Of a DNA stretch of 64,000 bases, positions 36,116 to 44,940 are shown piece after piece (within the stretch, counting starts at the first letter, position 1; each line of letters opens with the position of its first letter). This DNA is from DASRIA01 sp963816975 (GTDB lineage: Bacteria > Actinomycetota > Thermoleophilia > Solirubrobacterales > JBBDJG01). A program made the position numbers and the translations under genes. The DNA is taken from the NCBI GenBank assembly GCA_963816975.1, contig CAWFMD010000003.1, positions 62,001 to 126,000 of the forward strand, read 5' to 3'. The notes beneath the pieces are model-generated. The model had not been told where the DNA came from, did no database searches, and was given only the letters and a program-made list of their open reading frames with translations.

Positions 36116-36264
36116 TACGCCGGAGGTGCCGCCACCGCGCACGGGCCCGGCCGGCGATCCCGCCTACTCGCCCGCGCGACCGAGGCGGTCGGATATGGTC
36201 AAAACCTCGCCCAGCATCGTGCGGCGTTACCTGTCGACCGGCCGCAACGGGAGGAGTACGCGTC

Positions 36265-37723
36265 GTGGAACAGGCAGACGTAGTCGTTGTCGGGGGACGC
36301 CTGGCCGGATGCGCGGTCGCGGCGCCCCTCGCCCGCGCGGGGCGCAAGGTGGTGGTGCTGGACAAGATGAGCTTCCCGTCGGATCAGCTGTCCACCCACC
36401 TGCTGATGCCCGCGGGGACCAGCGAGCTGTCGATGCTCGGAGCGCTGCCGCGGATCCTGGCGCTGAACCCGACCAGGGTGCGGTGGACCACGCTGGTGGC
36501 CGAGGGCATCACGTGCACCGAGCGCCTGCGCCCGGCGCCCGACGGCACCGACTTCGGCGTCTGCATCCCGCGCGACCTGCAGGACGTGTGCCTGGTCGAG
36601 GCGGTGCGCGAGCAGGGCGGCGAGGTGCGCGAGCGCTGCACGTTCGCGGCGCTGCACTGGCGCGCGGGACGAGTGGCGGGAGTGCGCTACACCGACGAGC
36701 ACGGCGACGAACGCGACATCGCGGCCAGCCTGGTCGTGGGAGCGGACGGCCGCCGCTCCAGCGTCGCCGCGCAGGTCGGCGCCTGGACTCCCTACCGGGT
36801 CTCGCGCAACGGCCGCGGCCTCGTGTTCCGCTACCTCGACGAGCCCCAGCCGCAAACGAGCGCCGCGCAGATGTACATCCAGTGGCGCGAAGCTCACTCG
36901 TTCGCGTTCGCCTTCCCCTCGGCTCCGGCCGGCAGGCTGCTGATCCTCCTGATGGGCCACCGCGACGAGGTCGGCGCGGCGCGCGGGGACCCGGAGGGCT
37001 ACTGGCAGCGCAAGCTCGACGAGCACCCCGGGCTCGCCCGCCGGCTGGCCGGCGTGGACAAGGCCACGTACACCAAGCTGCGCTCGACCGGCGACACGCC
37101 CGCCTTCTTCCGGGCGTCGTCGGGGCCGGGCTGGGCGCTGGCGGGCGACGCGGGGCACTTCAAGGACCCGGTCACCGGCCAGGGCATGCGCGACTCGATG
37201 TGGATGGGCCGCACGCTCGCGGAGCACGTGCTGCCGGTGCTCGACGACCCGCCCGCGATCGACCGCGCGACCCGCGTGTGGGAGGCCGCGCGCGACCGCG
37301 ACTGCCTGCCCGCCTATCACTTCGCCAACCTCGACACGCGCGTGGAGCGCCAGTCCCCCGCCCTGTGCGAGCTGGTGCGCGACGCCGGGCGAACGACGGA
37401 GCCCGACCTGACCGACCTCTTCGGGCGTGCGCGCACGCTGCAGCAGATCGCGCCGCCGCCCCGCATGGCGCGCGCCGTCGTGGCCGCACTGTGGCGGGGC
37501 GAGCGGCCGCGCTCCGAGACGCTGCGGTCGCGCGGTCCGCGACCTGCGCACGGACCTCGCGATCCGGCGCGAGCGCCGCGCCGACCACTTCCGGGCGACA
37601 CGTATGGTTGCGGGCTCGGATCATCCAGATACCGTGTGGCCGGCACCGCCGGGTCGCAAGCCGCTTGCCAACGCTGAACCCGACACGGCGGCTCCCACCG
37701 TGCTCGAGGAGGTCTCCGCATGA
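36265..37723 (+). CDS. FAD-dependent oxidoreductase/monooxygenase (frameshift near 37525)
   Basis: A flavoprotein of about 485 residues. The N-terminal Rossmann motif ADVVVVGGRLAGCAVAAPLA is followed by SLVVGADGRRS (the DG motif) and GWALAGDAGHFKDPVTGQG (the GD motif), as in class A flavin monooxygenases. The intact frame ends at 37677 with an unlikely Arg/Pro-rich tail. Skipping one base near 37525 continues as AVRDLRTDLAIRRERRADHF and ends at 37723, where the stop overlaps the next ATG (ATGA). That overlap supports the shift being an artefact or a recent lesion. GTG 36265 has GGGAGGAG about 9 nt upstream. Substrate unknown. Confidence 0.82.
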
Positions 37724-38754
37724 CCCGCATCGCCGTCGTCCAGCCCGCGCTCGCGCTGGGCGCGGTCGAGGCCAACCTGATCCGGATCGAGGACCTGATC
37801 CGCGACGCCCACCGGGAGCACAACGCCGAGGTCGTGCTCGTTCCCGAGGGCTGCACCTCGCCGAACGTGTACGCCAAGGTCCTCCGCGGCGCGGCGCGCC
37901 CCGTAGACGGCCAGCCCTTCCAGCTGCTGACGCGCCTCGCGCGTGAGCTCGACTGCGTAGTCGGCGGCGGCTTCGTCGCGGTGCGCGGCCGCCACACCTA
38001 CGGCACCTACGTGCTTGCCGAGCCCAACGGCGCGGCACACCTCCACGACAAGGACGTCCCCACGGCCTGGGAGCAGAACTACTACCGCGGCGGAGACGAC
38101 GGCGGCGTCGCGCGCTGCGAGACCCTCGGCGCGACCGTCGGCCTGATGTGCGGCTGGGAGTGGGCGCGCAACCGCACCTCCGCCCGCGTGCGTGCCGGCG
38201 GCGCGCAACTGGTGCTGGGCGGCATGTGCTGGCCGTCGCTGCCCACAAACTGGCCCGGCCCGCTGGGACGGCTGGCGGTGCGCGAGCACGCCATCTGGCG
38301 CGAGCAGGCGCGGGCACTCCCCGGTCAGGTCGCGCGACTCACGGGCGCGCCGGTCGCGCACGCGTCGCACGTGGGCCCGATCACCGGCGAGACGCCGCTC
38401 GGCCCGGGCATCCCGTGGCCGACCACGATGATCGGCGAGTCGCAGATCTGCGACCGCGACGGCACGATCCTGGCCCGCCTCAGCTTGGAGGACGGCGAGG
38501 GGCACGTCAGCGCCGACGTGGAGATCCGGCCCCCGGCGCCCCTGGAGCCGATCGGAAAGGGCTTCTGGATCCCGCAGTTCACGCTCGTCACGCATGCGGC
38601 GTGGCACGGGATGAATGCTCACGGCGCACTGAAGTACAAGCTGCGTCACGCCCGCAAGGGCTTCGAGTGGCAGCACTGGCCGGCGGGCGACCTGCCGGAC
38701 GAGATCGGCGCGCCGGCCGGGCCCGCCGAGGCGCCGCATGCCGCGACGCGCTGA
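37720..38754 (+). CDS. Carbon-nitrogen hydrolase (nitrilase superfamily)
   Basis: A 344-residue enzyme with the nitrilase-superfamily triad Glu43 (LVPEGC), Lys111 (LHDKDV) and Cys144 (LMCGWEWAR). Such enzymes hydrolyse nitriles, amides or carbamoyl compounds in the cytoplasm. The region around the Cys and the long C-terminal part with WPTTMIGESQICDRDGTIL are typical, but no subfamily can be assigned. It is probably translationally coupled to the preceding flavoenzyme, and the two may act on the same compound: oxidation followed by amide or nitrile hydrolysis. Confidence 0.88.
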   Translation: MTRIAVVQPALALGAVEANLIRIEDLIRDAHREHNAEVVLVPEGCTSPNVYAKVLRGAARPVDGQPFQLLTRLARELDCVVGGGFVAVRGRHTYGTYVLAEPNGAAHLHDKDVPTAWEQNYYRGGDDGGVARCETLGATVGLMCGWEWARNRTSARVRAGGAQLVLGGMCWPSLPTNWPGPLGRLAVREHAIWREQARALPGQVARLTGAPVAHASHVGPITGETPLGPGIPWPTTMIGESQICDRDGTILARLSLEDGEGHVSADVEIRPPAPLEPIGKGFWIPQFTLVTHAAWHGMNAHGALKYKLRHARKGFEWQHWPAGDLPDEIGAPAGPAEAPHAATR

Positions 38755-38787
38755 CCGCCCGGCGCCGCCGCGCGCCGCGGGTCGCGC

Positions 38788-39348
38788 CTACCCGCCGGGG
38801 CCGCGGGTGAACGGGTCCGAGGCGAGGCCCGCCGCGGCCAGGGCGTCGGCGCGGTGAAGAAACTGGGTCTGGTGGACCAGCCATCCTCCGCGGAACTCGT
38901 GCAGATCGGTGAAGTGCTGGTCGACGGTCAGGCCACTGCGCGAGCGCCCGGTGATGCGGTTCGAGACCAGCAGCCGCTCTTCTGCGACCTGGCGAATGTC
39001 GCCGAGTCGCACGTGCATGTCCGGCCACATGTCGATCACATGGGCCATCGCCGTCAGGTATCCGGCCCGCCCCTGCCACGCGCTCTGCAGGTCCGGCATC
39101 ATCAGCCCCTCGCTGGCCCACTCGAGCACATAGCGATCCCGGTGGAACAAAGCCGTGTTGACCTCCCAGTCGCGGCGATTGAAGGCCGCATAGGCGCGGG
39201 TGTACATGCGCCGCAAGATGCGATGGCGGAGCGCCGGCGGCAGGCCCGTGACCGCGCGCGTGAGCGCGGCGCCGGCCCCGGGTCGCGCCGCGAGCATCGA
39301 CTCGAAGAGCGACCTGCCGCGGCGTGCTTCGGGATGCGTTTGCAACAC
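38788..39348 (-). CDS. SnoaL/NTF2-like protein
   Basis: A 186-residue protein. The region from about 45 to 175 has the NTF2/SnoaL cone fold pattern: YTRAYAAFNRRDWEVNTALF, the mid-region WQGRAGYLTAMAHVIDMW and a C-terminal strand FTDLHEFRGGWLVHQTQFL. Members include polyketide cyclases, isomerases and proteins without known activity. It starts with GTG 39348, 43 nt from the divergent enoyl-CoA hydratase gene, so they may share regulation. No catalytic Asp/His pair can be assigned with confidence. Confidence 0.78.
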   Translation of the reverse strand: MLQTHPEARRGRSLFESMLAARPGAGAALTRAVTGLPPALRHRILRRMYTRAYAAFNRRDWEVNTALFHRDRYVLEWASEGLMMPDLQSAWQGRAGYLTAMAHVIDMWPDMHVRLGDIRQVAEERLLVSNRITGRSRSGLTVDQHFTDLHEFRGGWLVHQTQFLHRADALAAAGLASDPFTRGPGG

Positions 39349-39391
39349 GAGCCGCAGATGCTACCCCCGCCGATACGCCCAAGGAGGCAGC

Positions 39392-40120
39392 ATGAGCCTC
39401 CAGCGTGAGCGGCTGCCGGACGGCATCGAAATCCTGCGCCTCGACCGCCCGCAACAGCGAAACGCGCTGAACCTGCCGTTGCTGCGCGCGCTCGTGCAGG
39501 CGCTCGACGAGCTCGCCGCCGACGCGGACCTGCGCGCCCTCGTCCTGTCGAGCAGCAGCCCGGACGCATTCTGCGCCGGCGCCGACATCAACGAGCCGCT
39601 CACCAAGCAGGAGGGCGTCGCCCGGATGGAGGCCTTCGCGGCCGTCTACGCCGCGATCGAGAGTTTCCCGGCGCCGACGATCTGCGTCTGCGTGGGTCAC
39701 TGCGTGGGCGCCGGGGCGGAGATCGCAGCCGGCTGCGACCTGCGAGTCGTGTCCGACAACGCGAAGCTCGCGTGGTCCGGTGCGCTGCTGGGAGTGCCGG
39801 TCGGCCCGGCGCGGCTGTCGCCGCTGGTCGGGCACGCGCGCGCCAAGGAGCTGATCTTCACGGGCCGGCCGATCGGCTGCGCCGAGGCGGACGCGCTCGG
39901 CCTCGCGGCGCGCACCGCCAAGCCGGAGGAGGCCGAGGAGGCGGCCCTGGCCCTCGCGCGCGACCTCGCCCGCCACCCGCCGGACGGCCTGCGACGCCTG
40001 AAGCAGATGTTCTCCGACTTCGACGGCACGACGGCCCGGGTGGCGCAGGAGAACGCCGTCCTGGACCGTTGGCAGCGGCGCGGGCCCGGCCTTCCGTCCG
40101 CGAAACCACCCGGCGGCTGA
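39392..40120 (+). CDS. Enoyl-CoA hydratase/isomerase family protein
   Basis: A 242-residue crotonase-fold enzyme that would act on acyl-CoA substrates, most likely hydrating trans-2-enoyl-CoA. Features are LDRPQQRNALNLPLL (start of the fold), the oxyanion-hole segment SPDAFCAGADINE and the second oxyanion segment VGHCVGAGAEIAAGCDLRV. A C-terminal KQMFSDF region follows. The strong AAGGAGG precedes ATG 39392; upstream in-frame sequence is not coding. With the thiolase 100 nt downstream it suggests a beta-oxidation-type module. Confidence 0.88.
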   Translation: MSLQRERLPDGIEILRLDRPQQRNALNLPLLRALVQALDELAADADLRALVLSSSSPDAFCAGADINEPLTKQEGVARMEAFAAVYAAIESFPAPTICVCVGHCVGAGAEIAAGCDLRVVSDNAKLAWSGALLGVPVGPARLSPLVGHARAKELIFTGRPIGCAEADALGLAARTAKPEEAEEAALALARDLARHPPDGLRRLKQMFSDFDGTTARVAQENAVLDRWQRRGPGLPSAKPPGG

Positions 40121-40155
40121 CTGGTCCACTATCCTTGGCGCATAGGCCCCGTGGT

Positions 40156-40202
40156 GTGCGACCGCCGGGGAATAAACCTGCTCGCGGAGTGCGACCGCCG
40201 GG
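40156..40202. repeat. Pair of 14-bp direct repeats before the thiolase gene
   Basis: GTGCGACCGCCGGG occurs at 40156-40169 and again at 40189-40202, 33 bp apart (about three helical turns). The second copy ends 22 nt before the thiolase ATG. It may be a regulator binding site. Confidence 0.5.
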
Positions 40203-40223
40203 CTTCATCGAAAGGACAGACCA

Positions 40224-41384
40224 ATGCCCGAAGCCGTCATCATCGACGCGGTTCGGACCCCGATCGGGCGTGCCTTCAAGGGCTCGCTGGCCTCACTGCG
40301 GCCGGACGAGACCCTGGCGCACGTCATCGACGCGGTGCTCGAACGGAACCCGGGTGTCGATCCCGCAACGGTCGAGGAGGTGATCGCCGGCTGCGGCCAG
40401 CCCCAGGGACTGCAGGCGAACAACATCGCGCGGATCGCGGTGCTGCTGAGCGACAGGCTCGGCCCGCAGACCAACGGCTCGACGATCTCGCGCTACTGCT
40501 CATCCGGCCTCGACGCGATCCGCATCGCGGCCAACCACATCGTCGCCGGACAGGGCGACACCTATGTCGCGGCCGGAGTGGAGTTCGTGTCGCGCTACAA
40601 CGGCTCGCAGGAGGCCACCCATCCCGAGGACCAGCACGATGCCCTGAAGGGCGGGAACGGTGCCCCGGACGCATTCATCGCGATGGGCCTGACGGCCGAA
40701 AACGTGGTGGAGCGCTACGGCGTGACCCGCGCGCAGCAGGACGAGTACGCCCAGCGCTCGCAGGAGCGCGCGGTGGCCGCGCAGCTGAGCGGGTTCTTCG
40801 ATCGCGAGATCGTCCCCGTGCAGGTGAACGGCTCCGCGGTGACCAGAGACGACGGCCCGCGCGCCTCGTCGACGCTCGCGAAGCTGAGCACGCTGGAGCC
40901 GGCCTTCAAGGAGGGTGGCTCTGTCACGGCGGGCAACTCGTGCCCGCTCAACGACGGCGCGGCCGCGGCGATCGTGATGAGCGATGCCAGGGCGCGAGAG
41001 CTGGGCCTGACACCGCGTGCGCGGATCATCACCGCCGCCACGTGGGGCAACGAGCCCGAGTACATGGGCGTGGCGCCGATCGGGGCGATCGGCAAGGCGC
41101 TCACGCGGGCCGGCATGACGATCGCGGACGTGGACGTCTACGAGCTGAACGAGGCGTTCGCCGCGCAGGTGATCCCGATCGCCGAGGCGGTGGGCTTCGA
41201 CTACGACAAGCTCAACCCCCACGGCGGCGCGATCGCGCTCGGCCACCCGTTCGGGATGACCGGCACGCGCATCATGACCACGCTGCTGAACGACCTCGAG
41301 ACGCTCGACGGCACAATCGGGCTCGAGACGATGTGCGTGGCCGGCGGTCAGGGCGAGGCCATGATCGTCGAGCGCCTGCGCTGA
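40224..41384 (+). CDS. Acetyl-CoA C-acyltransferase (thiolase)
   Basis: A 386-residue thiolase that cleaves 3-ketoacyl-CoA or condenses acetyl-CoA. The nucleophile Cys92 lies in SRYCSSGLDAI. The NEAFAAQ motif follows, then the His motif NPHGGAIALGHPFGMTG. The second catalytic Cys lies in MCVAGGQGEAM. Length and motif spacing are normal. AAAGGACAG precedes ATG 40224. It ends in a GNRA-loop hairpin terminator and is adjacent to an enoyl-CoA hydratase, which fits fatty-acid or related acyl-CoA degradation. Confidence 0.94.
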   Translation: MPEAVIIDAVRTPIGRAFKGSLASLRPDETLAHVIDAVLERNPGVDPATVEEVIAGCGQPQGLQANNIARIAVLLSDRLGPQTNGSTISRYCSSGLDAIRIAANHIVAGQGDTYVAAGVEFVSRYNGSQEATHPEDQHDALKGGNGAPDAFIAMGLTAENVVERYGVTRAQQDEYAQRSQERAVAAQLSGFFDREIVPVQVNGSAVTRDDGPRASSTLAKLSTLEPAFKEGGSVTAGNSCPLNDGAAAAIVMSDARARELGLTPRARIITAATWGNEPEYMGVAPIGAIGKALTRAGMTIADVDVYELNEAFAAQVIPIAEAVGFDYDKLNPHGGAIALGHPFGMTGTRIMTTLLNDLETLDGTIGLETMCVAGGQGEAMIVERLR

Positions 41385-41410
41385 GCGCCGCGTCGACGAA
41401 GCCGCACGCA

Positions 41411-41436
41411 GAGGGCTCGCCGCAAGGCGGGCCCTC
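41411..41436 (+). terminator. Hairpin terminator after thiolase
   Basis: An 11-bp stem GAGGGCTCGCC/GGCGGGCCCTC (one T-G wobble) encloses a GCAA tetraloop. It lies 27 nt after the thiolase stop, between convergent genes, and could act in both directions. Confidence 0.75.
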
Positions 41437-41485
41437 CTGCCGGCCCGCACTCGTGCTGGGTGGTGAGCACCTGCGCGCGGCCGGC

Positions 41486-42131
41486 TCACACCCAGCCGAG
41501 CAGCGCCGGTCACCAGGGCGAGCGCCGCCGCGATGCCGATCAGTCGCGCCACGAACCGGAAGCGCGCACGGTCGGTCGGCAGGTCGTGCGCGTGCGCGGC
41601 CACCAGGAAGAACCAGAGGTAGCCGAACACGACGATCAGCGGGACGAACGGCCAGTCCCACCACCACCAGTGCCAGCGCAACACGTCGAGCTGGTTGAGG
41701 AGCACCTCGATCCCGACGGCGACCACGCTGAACAGCAGCGCGAGCGCGAGCCGGTTGTTGATCCCCAGGATCCGCAGGCCACGATCGGCCGGCAGGGACT
41801 TCGCAAAGGCGAGCCCGAAGATCGCGAACATCAGCGAGATCTCGACGTTCAACCCGACGAAGATCTGGTACGCGGTCGGGCCGGTCGTCGCCCAGAACGG
41901 AGCCGTGTCGTTGAGCTCCAGGAAAACGGAGTTGAGGATCTCGTTGATCCAGTCCGCCGACCACAGTGCGAGCCCGGCGGCGACGACGGGCCAGGCACGC
42001 CGCTCCACCTCGATGCTGTACATCCAGAAGACGGCGACCAGCATCCAGACGGCGTACCACTTGAACTGGTCCCCGTCGCGCACCAACTCGAGCGCCTCGC
42101 GCGTCGGACCTGTGAGCTCGGCAAGCGGCAC
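41486..42131 (-). CDS. Multi-helix membrane protein of unknown function (frameshift near 41508)
   Basis: About 214 residues with some six hydrophobic segments, including YAVWMLVAVFWMYSIEV, LMFAIFGLAFAKSL, ALLFSVVAVGIEVLL and FVPLIVVFGYLWFFLVAA. A Trp cluster (LRWHWWWWDWPF) lies near residue 160. The frame as given runs on for hundreds of codons of non-coding character. Removing one base near 41508 yields the short hydrophobic end ALLGWV and a TGA at 41486. GTG 42131 is the probable start. No family is recognised. It diverges from a lipoprotein gene. Confidence 0.65.
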
Positions 42132-42211
42132 GACGAGAATTGGAACAGGGCTTGCGGACGGGCCATGCGGCGTTCATGCTCGTCTCAGCCCGCTTCGCCA
42201 ACCTCGATCCG

Positions 42212-43126
42212 ATGAGGCTCACCGCTCACCTCCTGCTGCTGGCCGTCCTGATCGCGGCCGCGTCCCTGGCCGCCTGCGGTGGTGACAAGCAGGCCGGCGG
42301 TGAATCGGGCGAGATCGAGGAGCAACTCGGCCTCAGCGGCTCCAGTGGCGACGCCATACAGCGCCAGAACCAGGTCGAGGCCCGCATCCGCGACTGCATG
42401 CGCGCGCAGGGGTTCGACTACACGCCCGTCGACCCGCTCGCCAAGCAGGCCGCGCTGACCGGCAGGGCGCGCACCACGGACGAGGAGTTCATCAAGCAGT
42501 TCGGGTACGGGATCAGCACGCTGTTCGGCCGCGGCAGCGGCCGCGCCGATCCCAACGAGCAGATTCGCAAGGGCCTGCCCGCCGCCGACCGGGCGGCCTA
42601 CGATCGCGCGCTCTGGGGCGACAACCCGGGAGTCACGTTCGCGGAGGCGCTCGACACCGGTGAGTTCGGCGATCTCGGCGGCTGCACGAAGCTGGCCGGC
42701 GACGCGGCGTTCGGGGGCGGCGCGGTGCTGATCGCGGTGGTCGGCAGGCTCGACGAGCTGGACGAGGCCATCGTGCAGGACCAGCGGATGGTGCGGGCCA
42801 TCGAGAAGTGGTCGGCGTGCATGCGCGACCGGGGCTACCGCTACCAGGATGCCGACGCGATCGACGCGGACCTGCTCGAGCGCTTCCAGGCGATCATGGG
42901 CGTCGGCGTGAGGCCCGGCGCGACCTCGGCCCCGAACCCCGGGATCAGCTACGACCGCGCCGCGCTCGCACGGCTGCAGCAGCAGGAGGTGAAGGTCGCC
43001 ACCGCCGATCTCGCGTGCGAGCAGCAGGAGGTGACCCCGGTCGAGGAGGTCGTCCGCCCGCAGCACGAAAGCCGGTTCCGCAAGGAGAACAAGCGGCTGC
43101 TGGACCGCGTGCCTGCGGCCGGCTGA
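42212..43126 (+). CDS. Predicted lipoprotein of unknown function
   Basis: About 304 residues. The signal LLLLAVLIAAASLAACGGD contains a lipobox (LAAC), so the mature protein should be lipid-anchored on the outer face of the membrane. The mature part is helical and charged, with paired short motifs IRDCMRAQGFDY and SACMRDRGYRYQD, which look like an internal duplication, and DLACEQQE near the end. No enzymatic motif is visible. ATG 42212 is chosen because the lipobox signal follows directly; the frame is open to 42140. Confidence 0.78.
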   Translation: MRLTAHLLLLAVLIAAASLAACGGDKQAGGESGEIEEQLGLSGSSGDAIQRQNQVEARIRDCMRAQGFDYTPVDPLAKQAALTGRARTTDEEFIKQFGYGISTLFGRGSGRADPNEQIRKGLPAADRAAYDRALWGDNPGVTFAEALDTGEFGDLGGCTKLAGDAAFGGGAVLIAVVGRLDELDEAIVQDQRMVRAIEKWSACMRDRGYRYQDADAIDADLLERFQAIMGVGVRPGATSAPNPGISYDRAALARLQQQEVKVATADLACEQQEVTPVEEVVRPQHESRFRKENKRLLDRVPAAG

Positions 43127-43179
43127 CCGCCGGCGGGTGACTTGACCCGCGGTCCCCGCACCGAATAGCCTCGGCGACC

Positions 43180-44814
43180 ATGTCCCGGACCGGTCGCCGT
43201 CGCCCGCCATTGAGGTCACTTGCCGCTGCGCTGCCGGTCTGCGCCGCGTTGATGGCGCTCCTGTGCGCGACCGCGTCCGCACACGGCGTGGTGCGCACCG
43301 ACAGGGGGCCCGTGCGCGGAGTCGAGACGCCCGCCTCGAGCAAGTACCTGGGCATCCCCTACGCGGCCCCGCCGGTGGGCGACCTGCGCTGGCGCCCGCC
43401 GCAGGCGCCTGCGCGCTGGAGCCGCCCACTGGCAGCGACGAGCTTCGCGAACCACTGCGCGCAGACCGCCTCCCCCTTCGGCTTCCAGTCGAGCACCGAG
43501 GACTGCCTGTACCTGAATGTCTTTACGCCGGGCAAGCACGACCGTGCGCGGGCCCGCAAGCACAGGCGCGACCGGCGCAGCGACGACCTCCCGGTGATGG
43601 TCTGGCTCCACGGCGGCGGACTGACCGTCGGCGAGAGCGACGACTATGACCCGACCCGGCTCGTGCGGCAGGGCGTGATCGTGGTGACGGTCAACTACCG
43701 GCTCGGCTACCTGGGCTTCCTCGCGCATCCGGCGCTGAGTGCCGAGTCTGGTGGCCGCGGCTCAGGCAACTACGGGCTGATGGACCAGCAGGCGGCGCTG
43801 CGCTGGGTGCATCGCAACATCGAGCGCTTCGGCGGTGACGACGACCGGGTGACGATCTTCGGTCAGTCGGCCGGCGGGCTGAGCGTCCATTCCCACCTGG
43901 CGTCTCCCCGCTCGAAGGGCCTGTTCGACCGCGCGATCGTGCAGAGCGGCGCGTATACGACGTCGCTCCCGTCGCAGGCGGCCGCCGAGACGACCGGGGA
44001 GGCCGCCGCGCGCGACCTGGGATGTCCCGACCAGACCATCACCTGCCTGCGCGCGACGCCGGTCGAGACGATCCTGGCCGTGCAACCGGAGATCGCCGGG
44101 GCGATCCTCCCCAACGTCGACGGAACCGTGCTGACAGAGTCGATCGGCGCGGCGTTCGAGAGCGGCAACTTCAACCGCGTGCCGGTGATCGAGGGCTCCA
44201 CACACGACGAGTTCACGATCTTCGAGGTGCTGTATGTCGAATCCATGGTCGGGCCGGTTTCGGCGTTCCTGTACCCGATCGTGGTCGGCATCCTGGCCGA
44301 CACGCTCGGGCTGGCGCCGACGGCAGAGCAGATCCTGGCGCAGTATCCAGTCACGGACTACCCCAGCCCCGGGCTGGCGATCAGCGCGATCGGGACGGAT
44401 GCGATCTTTGCCTGCCCCGGTCGGAGGGCAGCGGGAACGCTGTCGAAGTTCGTGCGCACGTATCAGTACGAGCTGGACGACCCGGACGCACCGCAGATCT
44501 TCGTCGGGCCGGGCAGCATCCCCTTCGGGAGCTACCACGCCGCGGACGTGCTGTACCTGTTCGACTCCGACCAGCGCGGCGGCCACGCCCCGTTCAGCGC
44601 GGATCAGGAAGCGCTCGCCGCCGCGATGGTCGGCTACTGGGCGCGTTTCGCGAGCAAGGGCAGCCCGAACCGGAACGGCCTTCCGCAATGGCCCGGCTAC
44701 ACGGTGGCCGGCGACACGCACATGTCCCTGGAGCCCCCCACGCCACAGGCGCGGACCGGCTTCGCCGCCGCACACAAGTGCGCGTTCTGGGACTCGTTCA
44801 CCGGCAGCCCGTAG
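43180..44814 (+). CDS. Secreted type-B carboxylesterase
   Basis: A 544-residue exported esterase. A signal peptide (AALPVCAALMALLCATASA) is followed by the carboxylesterase type-B fold: SKYLGIPYAAPPVGDLRW, STEDCLYLNVFTP, VMVWLHGGGLTVGES (oxyanion hole) and the nucleophile elbow FGQSAGGLSV with Ser230. The acid probably lies in EGSTHDEFTIF and the His in GSYHAADVLYLF. It would hydrolyse carboxylic esters outside the cell. It is followed by a large exported protein on the same strand, 126 nt downstream. Confidence 0.92.
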   Translation: MSRTGRRRPPLRSLAAALPVCAALMALLCATASAHGVVRTDRGPVRGVETPASSKYLGIPYAAPPVGDLRWRPPQAPARWSRPLAATSFANHCAQTASPFGFQSSTEDCLYLNVFTPGKHDRARARKHRRDRRSDDLPVMVWLHGGGLTVGESDDYDPTRLVRQGVIVVTVNYRLGYLGFLAHPALSAESGGRGSGNYGLMDQQAALRWVHRNIERFGGDDDRVTIFGQSAGGLSVHSHLASPRSKGLFDRAIVQSGAYTTSLPSQAAAETTGEAAARDLGCPDQTITCLRATPVETILAVQPEIAGAILPNVDGTVLTESIGAAFESGNFNRVPVIEGSTHDEFTIFEVLYVESMVGPVSAFLYPIVVGILADTLGLAPTAEQILAQYPVTDYPSPGLAISAIGTDAIFACPGRRAAGTLSKFVRTYQYELDDPDAPQIFVGPGSIPFGSYHAADVLYLFDSDQRGGHAPFSADQEALAAAMVGYWARFASKGSPNRNGLPQWPGYTVAGDTHMSLEPPTPQARTGFAAAHKCAFWDSFTGSP

Positions 44815-44940
44815 CAAGCCGCGAATTCGACTCGCGCGACGCGCGACTCACAGCTACATTGGCTTGCGAGCTTCGCTAGCTTCGGTGGATTCGCAACGTA
44901 CGCCCCGCGCGCTGCGTCGGGAGGGCCAAGGAGGGCCAAC

